Part shown: in pieces, positions 1 through 12,672 of the stretch | How the letters are laid out: each line of letters opens with the position of its first letter | How positions within the stretch are numbered: the first letter of the stretch is position 1 | Assembly: GCA_036429605.1 (NCBI GenBank) | Contig: JAVFKD010000010.1 | Coordinates: forward strand, 1,302,001-1,366,000 | Length of the DNA stretch: 64,000 nt | Source of the DNA: Cladobotryum mycophilum | Taxonomy: Eukaryota; Ascomycota; Sordariomycetes; Hypocreales; Hypocreaceae | Direction of reading: 5' to 3' | Notes under the pieces: model-generated | Database searches by the model: none | What the model was told of the DNA's origin: nothing | The model's input: only the letters and a program-made list of their open reading frames with translations | Translations under genes and position numbers: made by a program

Positions 1-937
1 AATAAAGGTAGATGGTAGTCTAGATGCTAGTGGCGATAGAGAGAGAGAAGAAGAGCCAATTGCCGAGTGAAAAGGGATGAATAAAAAGCTGAATGTATAC
101 AACAACAAAACATGTTCTCATCGTGATGGTTGAAAACGTGGGGATCAATCTAATATATACACGATGGATACTATTATATTTTTAATTCTTTTGGCCTCCT
201 TGTTCGGCATTCGACGGTTGGGCGCAAGAAAGAAAGAGAAAAAAAAATGTGTCATGAGTGGCTCCGCCGCCCTGTCTGTCTGCCCCCCCCCTTCTCCACC
301 CCTTGCAAGCACTGCAAATCCACAATTCGTTGGAGCATCCATATTGCATCGAGAGCGGCGACTGTGTGTGCGTGCCAAGTGTGTTCGGGCCTCAGCCGCC
401 GGTTCGATGGCGCTCACGCTCACGCCCACACGAGGTGGAGAGCAGAGCCAAAGCAAGCCCTTCCCCCCCACCTCCATCACATCTTGCGCCTTTGCTACGA
501 GCCGAAGTTTTACATGTTCCAGTTGCCCATGTACCAGGGGATCCTTACAGCGCCTTTCAGGGCACAAATGTCGTTTTTTTGTCCTTCCTCCTTTCCTAGT
601 GAGTGGGGTTCTTGTGCCCTTCAACCCTGGTCATTGCACGCCTGTAGGATTGAATGAATGAATGAATCAATTAATGGGTCCTCTGGTCTCCATGTTCGAA
701 TCGAGTGGAATCGATGCGATGGGAATGGCTCGGGTCTTGGTCGTCCCATTCTCGGAAAGCTACAACCGTAGATGCTGTACCAAAATGGATGCTGTTTTTT
801 TTTTTTTGCCATCCACCCCCCCATGTACTTGCTCATGTACGTACCGTATCCTCTAAAAGTTTTCTTACTGGTGCCCTGTAAAAAGAAAAAATTCTTGTCT
901 TTCAGGGAGAGTTCCAATTATGGAACAGGCTCACCTC

Positions 938-962
938 GTGTGTGTGTGTGTGTGTGTGTGTG
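938..962. repeat. (GT)n microsatellite
   Basis: Uninterrupted GT dinucleotides, about 12 copies, in intergenic DNA. Confidence 0.95.
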
Positions 963-3237
963 AGACATCGGCTGCTTGCTCGTTACCTTCGTACCTTGCG
1001 TTGGGCTGGCCGTTATTCCGAGTCAAAAAATGGTCACAGGTAAGCCCCGCGGAAATCCTTCTACTACCTTTTCCGTTGTTGGACGCAAACAAGGGCTGGC
1101 ATTTCTGTCAACTACTACTGTTGGAAGGACAAACAAACACACACACACATCGTTCTGACTAATAAATCGTCTTGCCAGGTCAGCTGCTCTTCAAAGGACG
1201 CCGGCACCGGATGCAAATCATTAACACATTCATTCACGGTTCGGTTGTCGGGCTGTTTTCTGGCCCTAAATTGAAACTGGACTGACGTTGATGGTGCAAT
1301 CAATGGACAATGACATGACATGGGCATGGGGCATGGGGCATAGGCAGCCGAAGCTGTAGGGCGCGCTCCCAGGCGAATGACAAGCGAATGACATCCAGTA
1401 GGCTACATACTTGTCCATTTAGCCGCCATTTTGCTCGCCGTCGCGGTGACCTTCTTCCTTTCCAGGTTGCTGACAAAGGAGGAGCCGAAACAGGAGGTGA
1501 GAGTACCCAGTTGTCCTTGGGGTAGTGAGAAAGTTATTTGATATGTCAGCAAACAAGAAAGTAGCAGGACTTCAAGACAAGACGCCTTCTTGTTTATTGT
1601 CACTGGACGCTAAATTCACGTCATGCCTCAGTTATGACTCCTTTCTTACTTACTTTACACTATTACTTTTTTCAATAGCTTCCCATTCATATGTACATAC
1701 CAACAACAACAAAACGGGCTTCTTTTAACGGACGCACTGTCAGCACCAACAACGGCTTGCTTCTTCTCTAACCTCTAACATACGAAGCGGTACTCCGAGT
1801 CCCCCGAGTCAAATCCGGCGTCAAGACGTGTACTCCACTTGTAAGTTTCTAGGTAGGTTCCGGCCGGGCTGGGCTGGGGGCAAGAAACCAAACCGGTTTT
1901 TGTGTCTCGGCTCTCTTCTTCTGCACGGTCAGACACTGGCGGTGATGTGTTTCGTCGTGCGTTTGTGTGCTGGACAGTACATGGTCTACCTACTTGCAGT
2001 AGCCACCCGCCCACGAGCATGGCGTTTTAGTTTTCATTCCTTTCGTACCTTGGGTAGGGCGCATGTGCAATAACAGTGACCGCGCATTGGCTTCGTTTCT
2101 TGGTTTTAATAATTCAAGTTGATTTTAAATCAGAATCAGCTTCGTTTTAAATCAATTGCATTTCTAATCCAAAACAATGACGACGAGTCAACTTGCATGC
2201 AGACTACTCTCATCACCATCACCATCACCAACACCAACACTGACATTGTCTCAGGATGAATCAGGACTATAGGGTACGTATACATGCATTGGATGCCATG
2301 CAGTTTGCCCGGTTACCGACCCGTATTCCGTATTCAATCTATACCTGTACGTACGTACGTACATACATCCAGTGACGCCTAATTCTCCACTTATTAAGCA
2401 GCAAGTCACCTGTTCACTCAAGGAATTTTTCTTTCTTTCACGTCTCTCCTTGTCTGACTGTCCCGAGGCTCCAGCTCCAGCTCCAGTTCGTTCCAGGTCC
2501 CAGGTCTCCAGGCTGCTACAGTGGGTTCCAGTGGATCTTCACTTCTCTCTACCCAGTAAATCCACTGTAAAAACTTTTTTCTTTCCACATCCAGGGGCTG
2601 TACCGACAGTGGCCGTCGTGGAGTCGTTGAAACCAAAAAAAGGGAGGGCCCACGTACATCCATACGGCGCTCATCAAGGTTCCTCCCCCTCCAACAACTC
2701 CACCGGCATTATATGTGTGAACGTGCTTTTGTTCGTGCTCCGGCCAACAAGCTCCGTCTACAAGTAAAGGCATATCCACCTATAATCCGTATGAGACTGA
2801 CTTACACTCGAAATGTCAAAGGGGCCGAGAAGGACACGAAGAGAAGAGAAAAATTCTCCTAGTTTATCCCATCTTGAGTCACAAACGTGGTGGGCATGTG
2901 GATTCTCTTATGTAAAGAATGGTCAGGGAACTTGGCCAACACGTGGTGTTTAATATCCATAACGTGCTAAAAGGGAAAAGTTGGCCGATGAGGAAATAAA
3001 CGCCACCCATCAAACAAATCTCTGCATTGGGTCGTCGTCTCCCCCTCCCTCTCATGGATCCATGGATGATGGGATCGCATTCAGCCACTCCCGGATCACG
3101 GCAAACGACTTGGCAAACGCATGCTAAGAAACTTGGAATCCAGCTTTTTTGGACAAGGTCAGCTTAAAATAAATGTTTATTTTTTTCTGCGTGGCATCGA
3201 CGGCCCGTTTCTCATCCATCCCCAGTGATAGTCAGGG

Positions 3238-3262
3238 CACACACACACACACACACACACAC
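3238..3262. repeat. (CA)n microsatellite
   Basis: Uninterrupted CA dinucleotides, about 12 copies, in intergenic DNA. Confidence 0.95.
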
Positions 3263-5445
3263 AACACAAACTCGATCGATCGCAGGTATCCAGACATCCC
3301 ATCATACTTACGTAGTAGACTACACGTTGGAGAATCCTCTTCTCTCATTTAATACATGTATGTCTTAATGCCCAATTCCTCTCGTCACTCTCATGGCTGC
3401 GGCAGTGGCGTCACGCAAGGACTCCCAGTTTGTCTCACACATGCATAGGCAATGCATCACTGAAGACCAAGACTTCACATCCGTCTTCCCGTAATAGCTT
3501 CCGCTCCTTAGTTTAGGGCTCACCTCACTCTCTCACACAAAATTTCTTTTTCTCCCTCCCTCTTTCCTACCGTGGCAAGTCTCGGCTCAGGTTATGTATG
3601 CACACACGGGCGGCGGGAGGGTTGCTCATGCAACGTCCAACGTAAGAGAGTCTCTCTCTCCTATGTTGCCGTGTCTTTGACTCTCCACGATCCGATTGGG
3701 TCCTGTGTGGGAACAGGATCAGGGCATATAGCATAGCTTCATGCATGCCTATTACCAAGGCCCTACTTTTAACCTCAAAGGGGGCCTGGACGCGAGTCTC
3801 CACGTGTTTCCTCAATGACTGCCAGGTGTTTGTGGCCCCCTACATTTTTTTCGACCACGGTCGTCGGTAAGGAGTACCGATAGGTCGGTTTGCCTCTTAC
3901 AAGGCTCCTTTTTCTTGTTCATTGACTGGTATTGGTCCCCCCAACAGGGGTTTTCTTACCAACAGCAACAGGGGCTCGGCCTTCCCGTCCCCCCCAGATA
4001 CGTACCTTTTGGCCAGGAACGTAAACGAAAAAAGGAAGAAAAAATTCTCTGAGCCGAGATGGATCCTTTTGCCCCAGCTTAAGCCGAGAGTCGACCGAGT
4101 AGGTATGAGAATGTTTCGATTCTTTTTTTGCTGACTGGGCTCTGAAAAAGCGGATGACGACTAAGCAATGAAATGGGGTCACATCGTCTTACCCTGGGTT
4201 ATGACGATCATCTGATGCCCAGGGGGGCGTGTTGGTTGGAAAAAAAAAACAAGGACTCGAATGGGCCGAATTGAAGATGAAAATTTTCTTCTAGAAGGAT
4301 TCCAATTGATTGCGTTGTTTACGTCCTACTTGGAGAAGCCTTGATGAAGCAATTGGCAGTTCGGCGTAACTCTGCATTACATGTAAAGCCTTGAAAAGGG
4401 AAATTCGTGGCATTGAACCAAATATGTAACCGTCCATGACTGTGATCCTCATTCTCCACAGTCCTTTGATGGCATCATACCAGCTTACTCAAAGCAGAAA
4501 TCTTCCATGCCCCATATAACCGGACCATCTCCATTCCCATAGAAACATGTAACACGAAGTCAAAATAGTCCTCCTCCCGCTGTCTTACCCTCTGATACTG
4601 CATCACCACCGAATCTGCGTCTTTATGCGAATACCCGTCGTAGCACTGCGTTGAATGGGAAAATCTGGAGGTTTTTCTTTTTTGTCGCATAAACAGAAAG
4701 AAAAAAGGTCTTGGCGCAGGAGGGAGCGGGACGGTAGATCAAACATGGCAGAAACGGTTAAAGATGGAGATGTTCCCCCCATTGAAGCCAAGCTTTTGGG
4801 GGTGTTTTACTGATAAGAGACAGAGGGCCAAGACATGTTGTCTTTGTATTAGTGATCTTTGAAGCTATTCCCCCACATGAGGTTTTTGCGTGATCAAAGC
4901 TGAGATGAACTTGTAACACTTAGTGACATGAGCATATATATTTAGAGAAACTGTATTTTTTCTATATTCATCCAAGAATTATAAGCAATCTCACGCTTGC
5001 AATGGATCATACGCGTGATGTAAAATCTAAAGTCTTTCATGGTATGTAAGCAGGACTCATGAACCATTGCCCCGCTAACTCATGTGAAATCTCATCATGT
5101 ATTGAGATTTTGATGACGGACGACCCTAAAAGACCCAAAATTGCCCAACTGCAATTAACGCAAGCAATGAACCCAAATTTATTTATTAATTTCACAGGCT
5201 TTACATGCTTTTTCATTAACTCTTTACAGTATGACTATTACCTTTCCTTACTGTTTTTCACTCACTTAAACGTGCTACTTCGCGCTTGGTCATGAGACAT
5301 TCATTTGAGAAGTGGATAATTGCTATCCTGTGAGTATAATGGAACTTGATAATATGTGTACATTCTTAATTCTGCGCAATGAATGGAATGTACTCATAAT
5401 GAGTGTGCTCAGAGTGCATCGATATTGAGGCAACCTCCTCATTCA

Positions 5446-5446
<1 letters not shown>

Positions 5447-5476
<30 letters not shown>
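5447..5476. repeat. (TA)n microsatellite
   Basis: Fifteen uninterrupted TA dinucleotides. Confidence 0.95.
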
Positions 5477-5479
<3 letters not shown>

Positions 5480-6219
5480 CATCCACATCAACCAGCTATT
5501 AAAACCACACCGTGGAAGCCTAAGGTCAGCAAACAGGTAAAGCGCCTGAATCCAATATGGGAATTGTATTCATGTATCGGAAAGATAAATGACCCGGTCA
5601 GTAATTTGAATGTCTGGGACTGTCTTACCAATTGAAGATCATGTACATGCACCCGCCGATGAGTCACACGCCGAGCTGAGTTCAGTTATATCTAATTACG
5701 TGCTGTGAGGCCACCACACTGTGCAATGTTGTTATCGGTGACTCACATCTCATGCATTCGATGACGGGAGGTCTCCATGACCAATCTACTACTCATATGC
5801 TCCTAGATCATATTACCTAGTAAAGAGCAATTCAGAAATTTAACCATGTAGACTCAATGTCAAGGTACAATATCGTCGATCTGATTGTTGGCATCGCGAA
5901 TAGCGCGTTATTGCATTGAGTGATGTGTTTGTGGGACTACATTTCGTATAATTCGTATCCCTTGTTTAATCACACCAGCTAGTAAATGGTATCCAATTCC
6001 CGACTTTAAAGCCCGATAACTGAGAATCATTGGTCAATTCGATTAGGATGTTGCCAATCCTTTGGGAACCCCCACCCCGCTGTAACCACCCGCGGTGGAC
6101 TAAAGTATAAAAAGAGAACGTATTCCAACCCTCTCCGTTCAACCTCATTCACTTGATCCTCATCACCTTGATGAGATTGGAACTGGAAAAGAGTCAGTCT
6201 TTATGCTGACCGGGTGTTG

Positions 6220-6560
6220 ATGGGTTGGTCAAAAGCATCAGTTTGCCCAGGTACTGTAAGTAATACGCCTCTTACATTTCCTTTTTTTGTGTTTCTTATA
6301 CGATGAAATGGCTTTTTCACTCGCCGTACCGAATCCTTTCTGTGGATGTGTCCGGGCTTTTTGGTTTCACCTTTTTCCCGATTATTTTATTCCATCACCA
6401 ACAGCATCACGACGCTTGGAATGGCCATTGTGCTAACAACCTTCCTGTGTAGGATATCCCGCGACCGACCCCCTTTCCCGAATATGACCTTGCTCAAATT
6501 CTTTTGCGGTTCGCCGTCATGAATGTTGGTGAGATTTCTTCAGATAGATCGATAGAATAA
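6220..6560 (+). CDS. Possible small two-exon gene, 47 aa
   Basis: A TATAAAAAG sequence at about 6106 is followed by an ATG at 6220. A 36-nt exon (6220-6255) ends at a GTAAGT donor, a GCTAAC branch point precedes a TGTAG acceptor at 6452, and the second exon (6453-6560) stays in frame to a TAA. The second exon reads as ordinary coding sequence (contains PRPTPFPEYDLAQILLRF). No family is recognised. A GTGAG donor at 6529 could extend the gene into further exons. It may equally be a relic. Confidence 0.22.
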
Positions 6561-6623
6561 TAGCTCTGGAATGAGCAGGCATGTCTTGACGGAAGTTTGG
6601 GTGATTATTTACATATGTGATAT

Positions 6624-6765
6624 TTATTGCACCCCTCGAATGGTAGCATCTGCTCCACTTCTAAGAAGTAGCTTGACCATTGCCTTGTGCCCTCGAAAGG
6701 AACTGCCTGGAGTGCGGTGCCAAACAACCCCCCTTTTGGTTCATATTAGCACCGCCGCTGAGCGA
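6624..6765 (-). pseudogene. Ankyrin-repeat fragment
   Basis: The minus strand encodes recognisable pieces of one ankyrin repeat (GANMNQKG, then FGTALQA, then GHKAMVKLLLRSGADA) lying in different reading frames, so at least two frame changes separate them. One change falls at a run of six G where seven would keep the frame. It ends at a TAA at 6624. It is probably the remains of a larger ankyrin gene whose other parts are gone. Confidence 0.5.
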
Positions 6766-6824
6766 TGACTCAATGCAATAGTAGGGTTGCTAGCTCGGCT
6801 CACTCATCTTTCTTTGTATCGCCT

Positions 6825-7602
6825 CTATACCTCCGGAACAGGGCTCCTTCCTTCGATAGCTCCATGATACACCTCTCGATGATCTTGCCTATCAATGTAT
6901 GCCGACGCTGGACTGTAAAACATGGCCGGGCATTGATCGCAGTACTGAGGGACCTGGTGAGCAATGGCATGGTCAGCAAGTCTCCAAAGGAGAAGAGCAA
7001 TATATGGTGATTTCTTTTGATAGATGAAACATCTCTCTTACCCTTTTCCGCTCGTTTAGCTCCTCGGGCACAAACATGCCTTGTATCTCATCGTGCACGG
7101 CAAAGAGTCCCATCATTCCCTCATCTTCAATCTTGTTCACAGGCGCGATCCCATGACAAAAAGAAAGTATCCGATCTTGAAGTGCTTCAAATCCTGCTGG
7201 GACTTGGATTGGTAGGTCCTCATCCAATCGTAGTTGACGATGGGCATAAATCGACATCCACGTATAAGTCACATAAGCAACGTTGGACCAGTGGTGCGGG
7301 CTTCGTGATGGGATCATGACCCGAACGTTGTTGTTAGTAGCATGGCCTCCATTGGAGCACAGAATACTGTAAAGAAGCCTCGACAGCTTAGTCTCGCCTG
7401 GGTGATGGAAGAGAGCCTGTGAGAGTCCAAGTGTCTCTTTTACGCCATGAGCTCTGAGGAATGCATCCAGCGTAGCAACAGAGACCTTGAAGCCACGAAA
7501 AATAGTTGTGGCCATGATAACGGGTAATGAATGGTATGCCTGCTGCTGAGGGTTGCGACGAGCTGTGTTGTTTGTAGAAGGGTTGAAGACAATGATGGTC
7601 AA
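6825..7602 (-). CDS. Hypothetical protein, two exons
   Basis: Exon 1 is 7602-7042 and exon 2 is 6953-6825. The 88-nt intron has donor GTAAGA at 7041, branch point GCTGACC and acceptor ACCAG ending at 6954, and the phase is preserved. This gives about 229 aa. A TATA-like sequence sits at about 7615, very close to the first ATG, so translation may begin at the second ATG (7515, MATTIFRGFK). The protein is predicted soluble, with a helical middle and no motif I recognise. It points away from the core genes and towards the ankyrin relic. Confidence 0.55.
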
Positions 7603-7866
7603 TCGTAAATATATAAAGGTGGAAGTGACAAGTGTGAAAAGATTTAGGCGCCCAGCGTTCTTGATTTTATAGTCCTAGGGACACCTCATGTGATACCTAC
7701 CTAGGTATGAACTTACCTGTCTTGCTAGTCTATTAAGCAGGGCGCCATAAATCTAACTTTATGTTTAAAAGTAAAAAGTAAAGTGTACCTAAAAAAAAAG
7801 GTAAAGTAAAAGGAAAAAGAAGTAATCTCCATCATTTTATTAAGACACTGGGAAAACTAGAATAAT

Positions 7867-8683
7867 TCAATTGAATTCTGGCGGATTGCTCCCCTGGTAG
7901 AGAGTGGAGATTGAAAGATTGAAGAATGTCTCAACAGCCATCAGATCATGCATATAGAGTAGGTTTCCTGCCGCATCTTGAGTCCAGAAGTCCATGTTTA
8001 ATGAAGCTCGAGTATCAATCATAATGGGACCGTTAGGTACTTGTTGCAGAAACCTTTGTCCTGGGAGAAGATTGCTGGAAATCGTATGGATTCGGCGGTC
8101 GATTGGCCATGCACCACCAATATTGCTCATCATGAAGAGTGGGCTGCCAGCTGGGTTCAACATCGGCGGGATTGGGTCCCATAGGAATGGCATCCATTTG
8201 ATGCCCACTGCCAGAACTAAATAAACTCGCTGGGCTGGGTGAGCACGTTCGAGTCTTTCAACCGCTTCCCCCATTACTGTCTTCTAGCCAGCGGGGTGGG
8301 CGTCATTCGGTGCTTTACACTCAATCCAGATGGTGTCTCGGTTAACGAGAGAGAAGAGAAGCGGAGGTATGGTGATATGAACTTGTACGATAACGACATC
8401 TGGTTTGCGTTTGTGTATTTCGCCTGGTGGTCTATTTCGGTAAGGTTCGCGCGCGACTCGGTAGCATGGGCCGGGATATGCGACAATCAGATAGGGGAAG
8501 AATAATCGAGGGAGTTCCTCCCAGATGGCAACGGTGACATCTTCATATCCATAGTATACCCCTCTTGTCGCTGCTTGATAAATGGCAATGCCAGCGGTTG
8601 TCGAAAGATTGCAGAAACGAGGACTATACGCGTGAGTTAATAGAGATAAGGTAATGGCGTATCAAAACTTACGGAGCTGCCAT
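7867..8683 (-). pseudogene. PD-(D/E)XK-nuclease-like protein with in-frame TAG
   Basis: Exon 1 is only 11 nt (8683-8673, MAA plus two bases). A 49-nt intron (GTAAGT donor, TTAAC branch point, TATAG acceptor at 8624) leads to exon 2 (8623-7867). The frame would give 255 aa but meets a TAG at 8284-8286, and the same frame continues for 139 codons to a TGA at 7867. Just before the stop the protein has KPDVVIV, then DTIWIECKAP, an arrangement like the D...ExK core of PD-(D/E)XK-fold proteins. The TAG matches a TGG (Trp) codon changed by CpA to TpA on the plus strand. A 63-nt frame-preserving intron ending at this TAG is possible but has a poor GTTAAC donor and would remove the ECK motif. Confidence 0.55.
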
Positions 8684-9825
8684 GATGGAAAATTGAATTG
8701 GTGGTAGAATATATGATAGAGTTGATGATATTTGAATCTAACTAATGGCTTGCGTGGGTTAAGGTTATGTGACAGCGAGACTGCAGAGGGAAAGAATGAC
8801 CTAGAGCTGTGAGAAGAAAATGGCGTGGCTTTGAGTCAGCCTTCTGAAAATCTGAACAAAAATTCAGCTGTAGTCATAAGGTGAACTCATTCAGTCCAAA
8901 AGAAAAGACAGTAAGGGAAAAGGAAAGCTTCTATTCTACTAGAATATAGAGACATCCATGGGAAACTCGCACGAAGAAAATTTTCTTTAATATGTCTAAT
9001 TGATAGAGTATGCTACAAATTCATGTTTCAATACCTCCCTCATTTGTCCTCGCACAAGTACGGTCTTTTCATCGAAGAACAATATCTCTGCAGTATGGCA
9101 AATAAAGATTTGCCCAATATCCAAAGACCGAACCACCGGATGAGATATAGCTCTAGTCAATGACAAGATTCAGATATCTTGATATATTACATCACATCAG
9201 CCTATGAATAAGAATAAGAACGAATAATGAAGCACTATAGGCATCACATCCGCTACCATGATATAGAATTTAGGGCTGAGACTACATCCAGCTCCATTTG
9301 CGAGAAAATCACATGCACGATACATTCAAAAAGAACTGATGGATGCCAATACTACCTCATTCTGCGAGGATGAGACAACATTGCCCTCGAATTTCTAATG
9401 ATGGTGGTAATCGGGCAAATGGTCATGGAGACAACTAAAGTTGGACTACGCGAATAAGTGTGTGGTGATCAGAATTGGCGGCTGCTATGAGGAAGAAAAA
9501 ATCTTTAACAAAACCCTAGATCGTATAGAGAATGAACATGTGGTGATGAATTTGCATCTCAAGTCATCGAGTCGCAGTCCCCTGACAGTGGAGAAAGGAA
9601 CGAGGTGGGAGGTGATGCTCATTCGGTAACAGCTCAAATCGTGGTGGGGCGACTCTATCCCGGATAAACGTTCTTCCACTCCACTAACTTTTGGGCAGGT
9701 AACTCCAACACCAAGACAGCTCGATCTCGACCTTTGAACCGCGACAGTTGTGACGCAGATCTTGTCGCAATTCTTCCAAACACACCACCCTCGCCAATCC
9801 TTCTCCCCTTACCCTTTTAGCAATC
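8684..9825. other. Intergenic DNA
   Basis: Divergent promoter region between the nuclease-like gene and the SmE gene. A 62-codon plus frame at 9441-9629 has no recognisable features and I do not call it. Confidence 0.5.
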
Positions 9826-10634
9826 ATGACTGGTCGAGGTGGAGGCGGCGGTCGCCGCGTTTTGCTCCCTCCCATGTAGGTTTTCTTCCACCGCATTGCC
9901 CCACCAAGATCAGGTTTGAGAACAATTCAGCTAACTTGGACAAGTAATATGATCTTCAAGCTTCTTCAGAGTGTGAGTTGAATCTTCTTGATGTCCGTGG
10001 ATCCAAATATGCACCGACAAGCCCCGGAAACCGCGACGTTGATACCAAAATACGACATGGCGGGACGGGAGGACTGTGCTGTGCTGTGCTGTGCTGTTGC
10101 GGATGGAATGGTCTTCGTGCAGAGCTTCGAGAAAATGCCTGGGCATTTCTTTGATGGGAAGAGACACCGCTACGTTATTTCCACTACGGTGATCTCGGGT
10201 TGCCAGCCAAACCACCCGCCATGCCAACGTTGCATCTGCGAAAGGCTTTGAAGCGGGCTCTAGCCCTGTGCTCTCTATGTTGTTCTTATGGAGATTTGGT
10301 GGACTTTTTCTAATTGATGCAGAATGCCACCGTTAGCGTTTGGCTCTATGAGCAGCTGTCGATCCGCATTGAAGGAAAGATCCGAGTTAGTTGGCCCTAC
10401 CCTTGTGCTCACGCTGTGCTAACGTTTCACGTAGGGCTTCGATGAGTTCATGAATCTGGTCATCGATGATGCAGTCGAGGTCAAGCAGATTACCAAGACT
10501 AATGACAAGGAGACGCGGAAACCGTTGGGTACGGAATCTGAGCACATCTGGATAGCAACGACACTAACCATCTTTTAGGTCAAATATTGCTTAAGGGTGA
10601 CAATGTATCTCTGATTCAGAGCCTCTCGGGCTGA
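9826..10634 (+). CDS. SME1: Small nuclear ribonucleoprotein E (SmE)
   Basis: Five exons: 9826-9875, 9945-9972, 10323-10385, 10435-10528 and 10579-10634, together 291 nt or 96 aa. All four introns have GT donors and CTAAC or TAATTG-like branch points close to AG acceptors. The product matches SmE: LLPPI then N-(M/L)-IF near residue 17, WL-YEQ, then IRIEGKIRGFDEFMNLV of the Sm1 motif and a terminal ILLKGDNVSLIQS of Sm2. SmE is one of the seven Sm core proteins that form the ring on U1, U2, U4 and U5 snRNAs in the nucleus. The second intron is long (350 nt) and contains a CTGTG pentamer repeat at about 10075-10100. Every exon is too short to show as a long ORF. Confidence 0.96.
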
Positions 10635-11183
10635 ACAAAGCAACCTCGTAATAAATCATTTCCATGAGATAAGAAGACGAGTGTCATGACTCGACTGCCA
10701 TGCTACAGAGATCTATGGAGGGCGAGATATGAAGGAGTTGATCAGATATTCACAAGATATGCTATGGTGAAGGGAGCGTGACACACAGTTCACATCATGG
10801 TAACCGTTCCGTTAGACGGTTATCATGAGAAATATGTCGTGGGCGCCTGGGGCTGTCCACACTGAATACCCGAGTCGAATAGTATACAAGCAAACTTCCT
10901 TGACGCACCTGGTGTAACGATTAGCCAGGAACATCAAATAAACAAAGCTCCAGTTCAATGCAAATGAATTCTGTATTGGGAATGAATGAATAAACGCCAG
11001 GTGTGATTGACAGGACTGTGAGCTTGAGGATGGATTGGGAAGTGAATTTCAGAATTGGCTCCGATATTTTACCGACCTGGCCCCACGAGATTTCAACATG
11101 TCAATCTTCAAGCCGTAACAAACCGTAAACGGCCAAATCGCCACCTAGCATCTCGTAGAAGAGCATGTGCAGTACGCGCTGAA
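10635..11183. other. Intergenic DNA
   Basis: Holds the 3' end of the SmE transcript and the promoter of the Mdm10 gene. No other feature is seen. Confidence 0.6.
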
Positions 11184-12672
11184 ATGCGCGAGTTTATGGA
11201 CTATGTCCACAACGCGTTCTACGAGGCGACAGGCTGGCGGCGTGACAATTCATACGCTGCGTTGAACTCTACAACCGATGGTATTTCTACCCACCCCGTT
11301 GGTCCATGGCTCGACATCACCGAACTAACAATATGATCATGTAGCTCTCTTAAACTTCCAGACTCCTCTGGGGTTACGTCTTAGTCTCTCCTCTCTTGCG
11401 AGCTCGAACTTCGCGACCTCATATCAACTTGGCTCTGTTGGAGTTGTCGATGGGTCCATCGCCTACCTCTTTTCCTCAGTCCCGCTGCGAGTCCTTCTGA
11501 CGCCGAGCTCCGAAAATGTGCCGCTTCCCGAACTCCTGCGATCCTATCGACCTCTCGCGCCAGTGACCCGGCGGGATAACCCTGCGCTGCGGAAACCGGA
11601 AGACAATGACAAGCCCCACGAATCGCTGCTTTATGGACGGTTATATCTCCCTCAGTCACAGCTGGAGGCATTGCTAGTGAGGCGATTATCTCCTGCGCTG
11701 CAGGTCCAATTTAGCGCCGTATCAGGACAGCATCTCAGAAACGGAGGTACAGCGCTTGGCCTGGTGCAATATGACGTGGGTAGATATGCGCTCGAGGGAT
11801 TAGCTTCCTCGGATGGGGGGTTACTGGGCTTCAGAGGCGTATACAACTTTGGGGGCGATGTAGACGGCTCGCCGCCTTTACCACACCCAGAAAATGGAAA
11901 TGGAAACGGGGACAAGGAGCGCATTTACGGACGATTCAGCACTGGAGGAGAGATATACTATGGGACACTGAACAAGTCGGGCGGCATGAGCATTGGCGCA
12001 AGGTTTGCGACACTTCCCGAACACAAGGGAACGCCGTTATCCGCCACACTTACTCTCAATCCATTGATGGGCAATATCGCAGCAAGTTATGCGGTAAAGG
12101 CGGGGAAACATTGCAGCTTAGCGACACAGATGGAATTCAACGTGTTTAGCTACGAGAGCCAATGGGCCGTGGGTATGGAGCTCTGGAGAAAGCCCTTTTC
12201 CCGGCCCGTTGTGGAGGAAGACATTCCTACTCTGGATAAAAGCCCTGTGGCGGAAAAGGAGAGTGCTCCAAGCGTAGAGGGACCATCAGGGCGAAGCTTC
12301 CAAGCCAAGCTGGAGTGGAGACTGGACGAGCCAAAGAAGGCAATCTCTGAGAAGGAGGGGAAACCCGAGGCCCCAACGACGAAAACAGCCGAGAAGACGG
12401 ATGATGCCGTCAAGATGGGGAAGAGAGACAAGGTCAAGGAGCTCAAACGCAAGGAGAAGGTGGCGGTTAAAATCCCTACTCCACTGGAAGAAGATGGTGA
12501 GGAGAAATACGCTGGAGTGCTCAAAACTCGACTAGATCAAAACCTGCGCATTGGCGTGCTGTGGGAGGGACGTGTCAAGTCTTTGCTTTTCAGCCTGGGC
12601 AGTGGCATCGATCTCAGAAAGATGGACAAGCCTTTTAGGACGCTGGGGCTGGAGATACAGTTTTCATCGTAA
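11184..12672 (+). CDS. MDM10: Mitochondrial distribution and morphology protein 10
   Basis: Exon 1 is 11184-11280 and exon 2 is 11345-12672. The 64-nt intron has donor GTATTT, branch point CTAAC and acceptor TGTAG. The product is 474 aa, the normal size for filamentous-fungal Mdm10. It begins MREFMDYV and carries the family blocks LGSVGVVDGS, YGRLYLP, LVQYDVGRY, GEIYYGTLNKSGG and the C-terminal LGLEIQFSS. Mdm10 is a mitochondrial outer-membrane beta-barrel that anchors the ERMES ER-mitochondria tether and also joins the SAM complex for assembly of Tom40. A Lys/Glu-rich acidic-basic insert at about residues 320-410 is the variable loop known in this family. The reading frame passes a G6 run at 11815-11820 intact. 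Confidence 0.96.

Larger units (their letters stand above)
1..6219. other. Gene-poor intergenic DNA
   Basis: I see no supportable gene here. Open frames on both strands around 145-661 overlap one another, are low in complexity and lack splice or family signals. The stretch has many T and C runs, tetranucleotide repeats and three dinucleotide microsatellites listed separately. A TATA-like sequence lies at about 6106, just before a possible small spliced gene. Confidence 0.6.

Noticed and set aside
145..661. Several overlapping frames of 98-165 codons
   Set aside because: Mutually overlapping on both strands, low complexity, without splice signals or family features.
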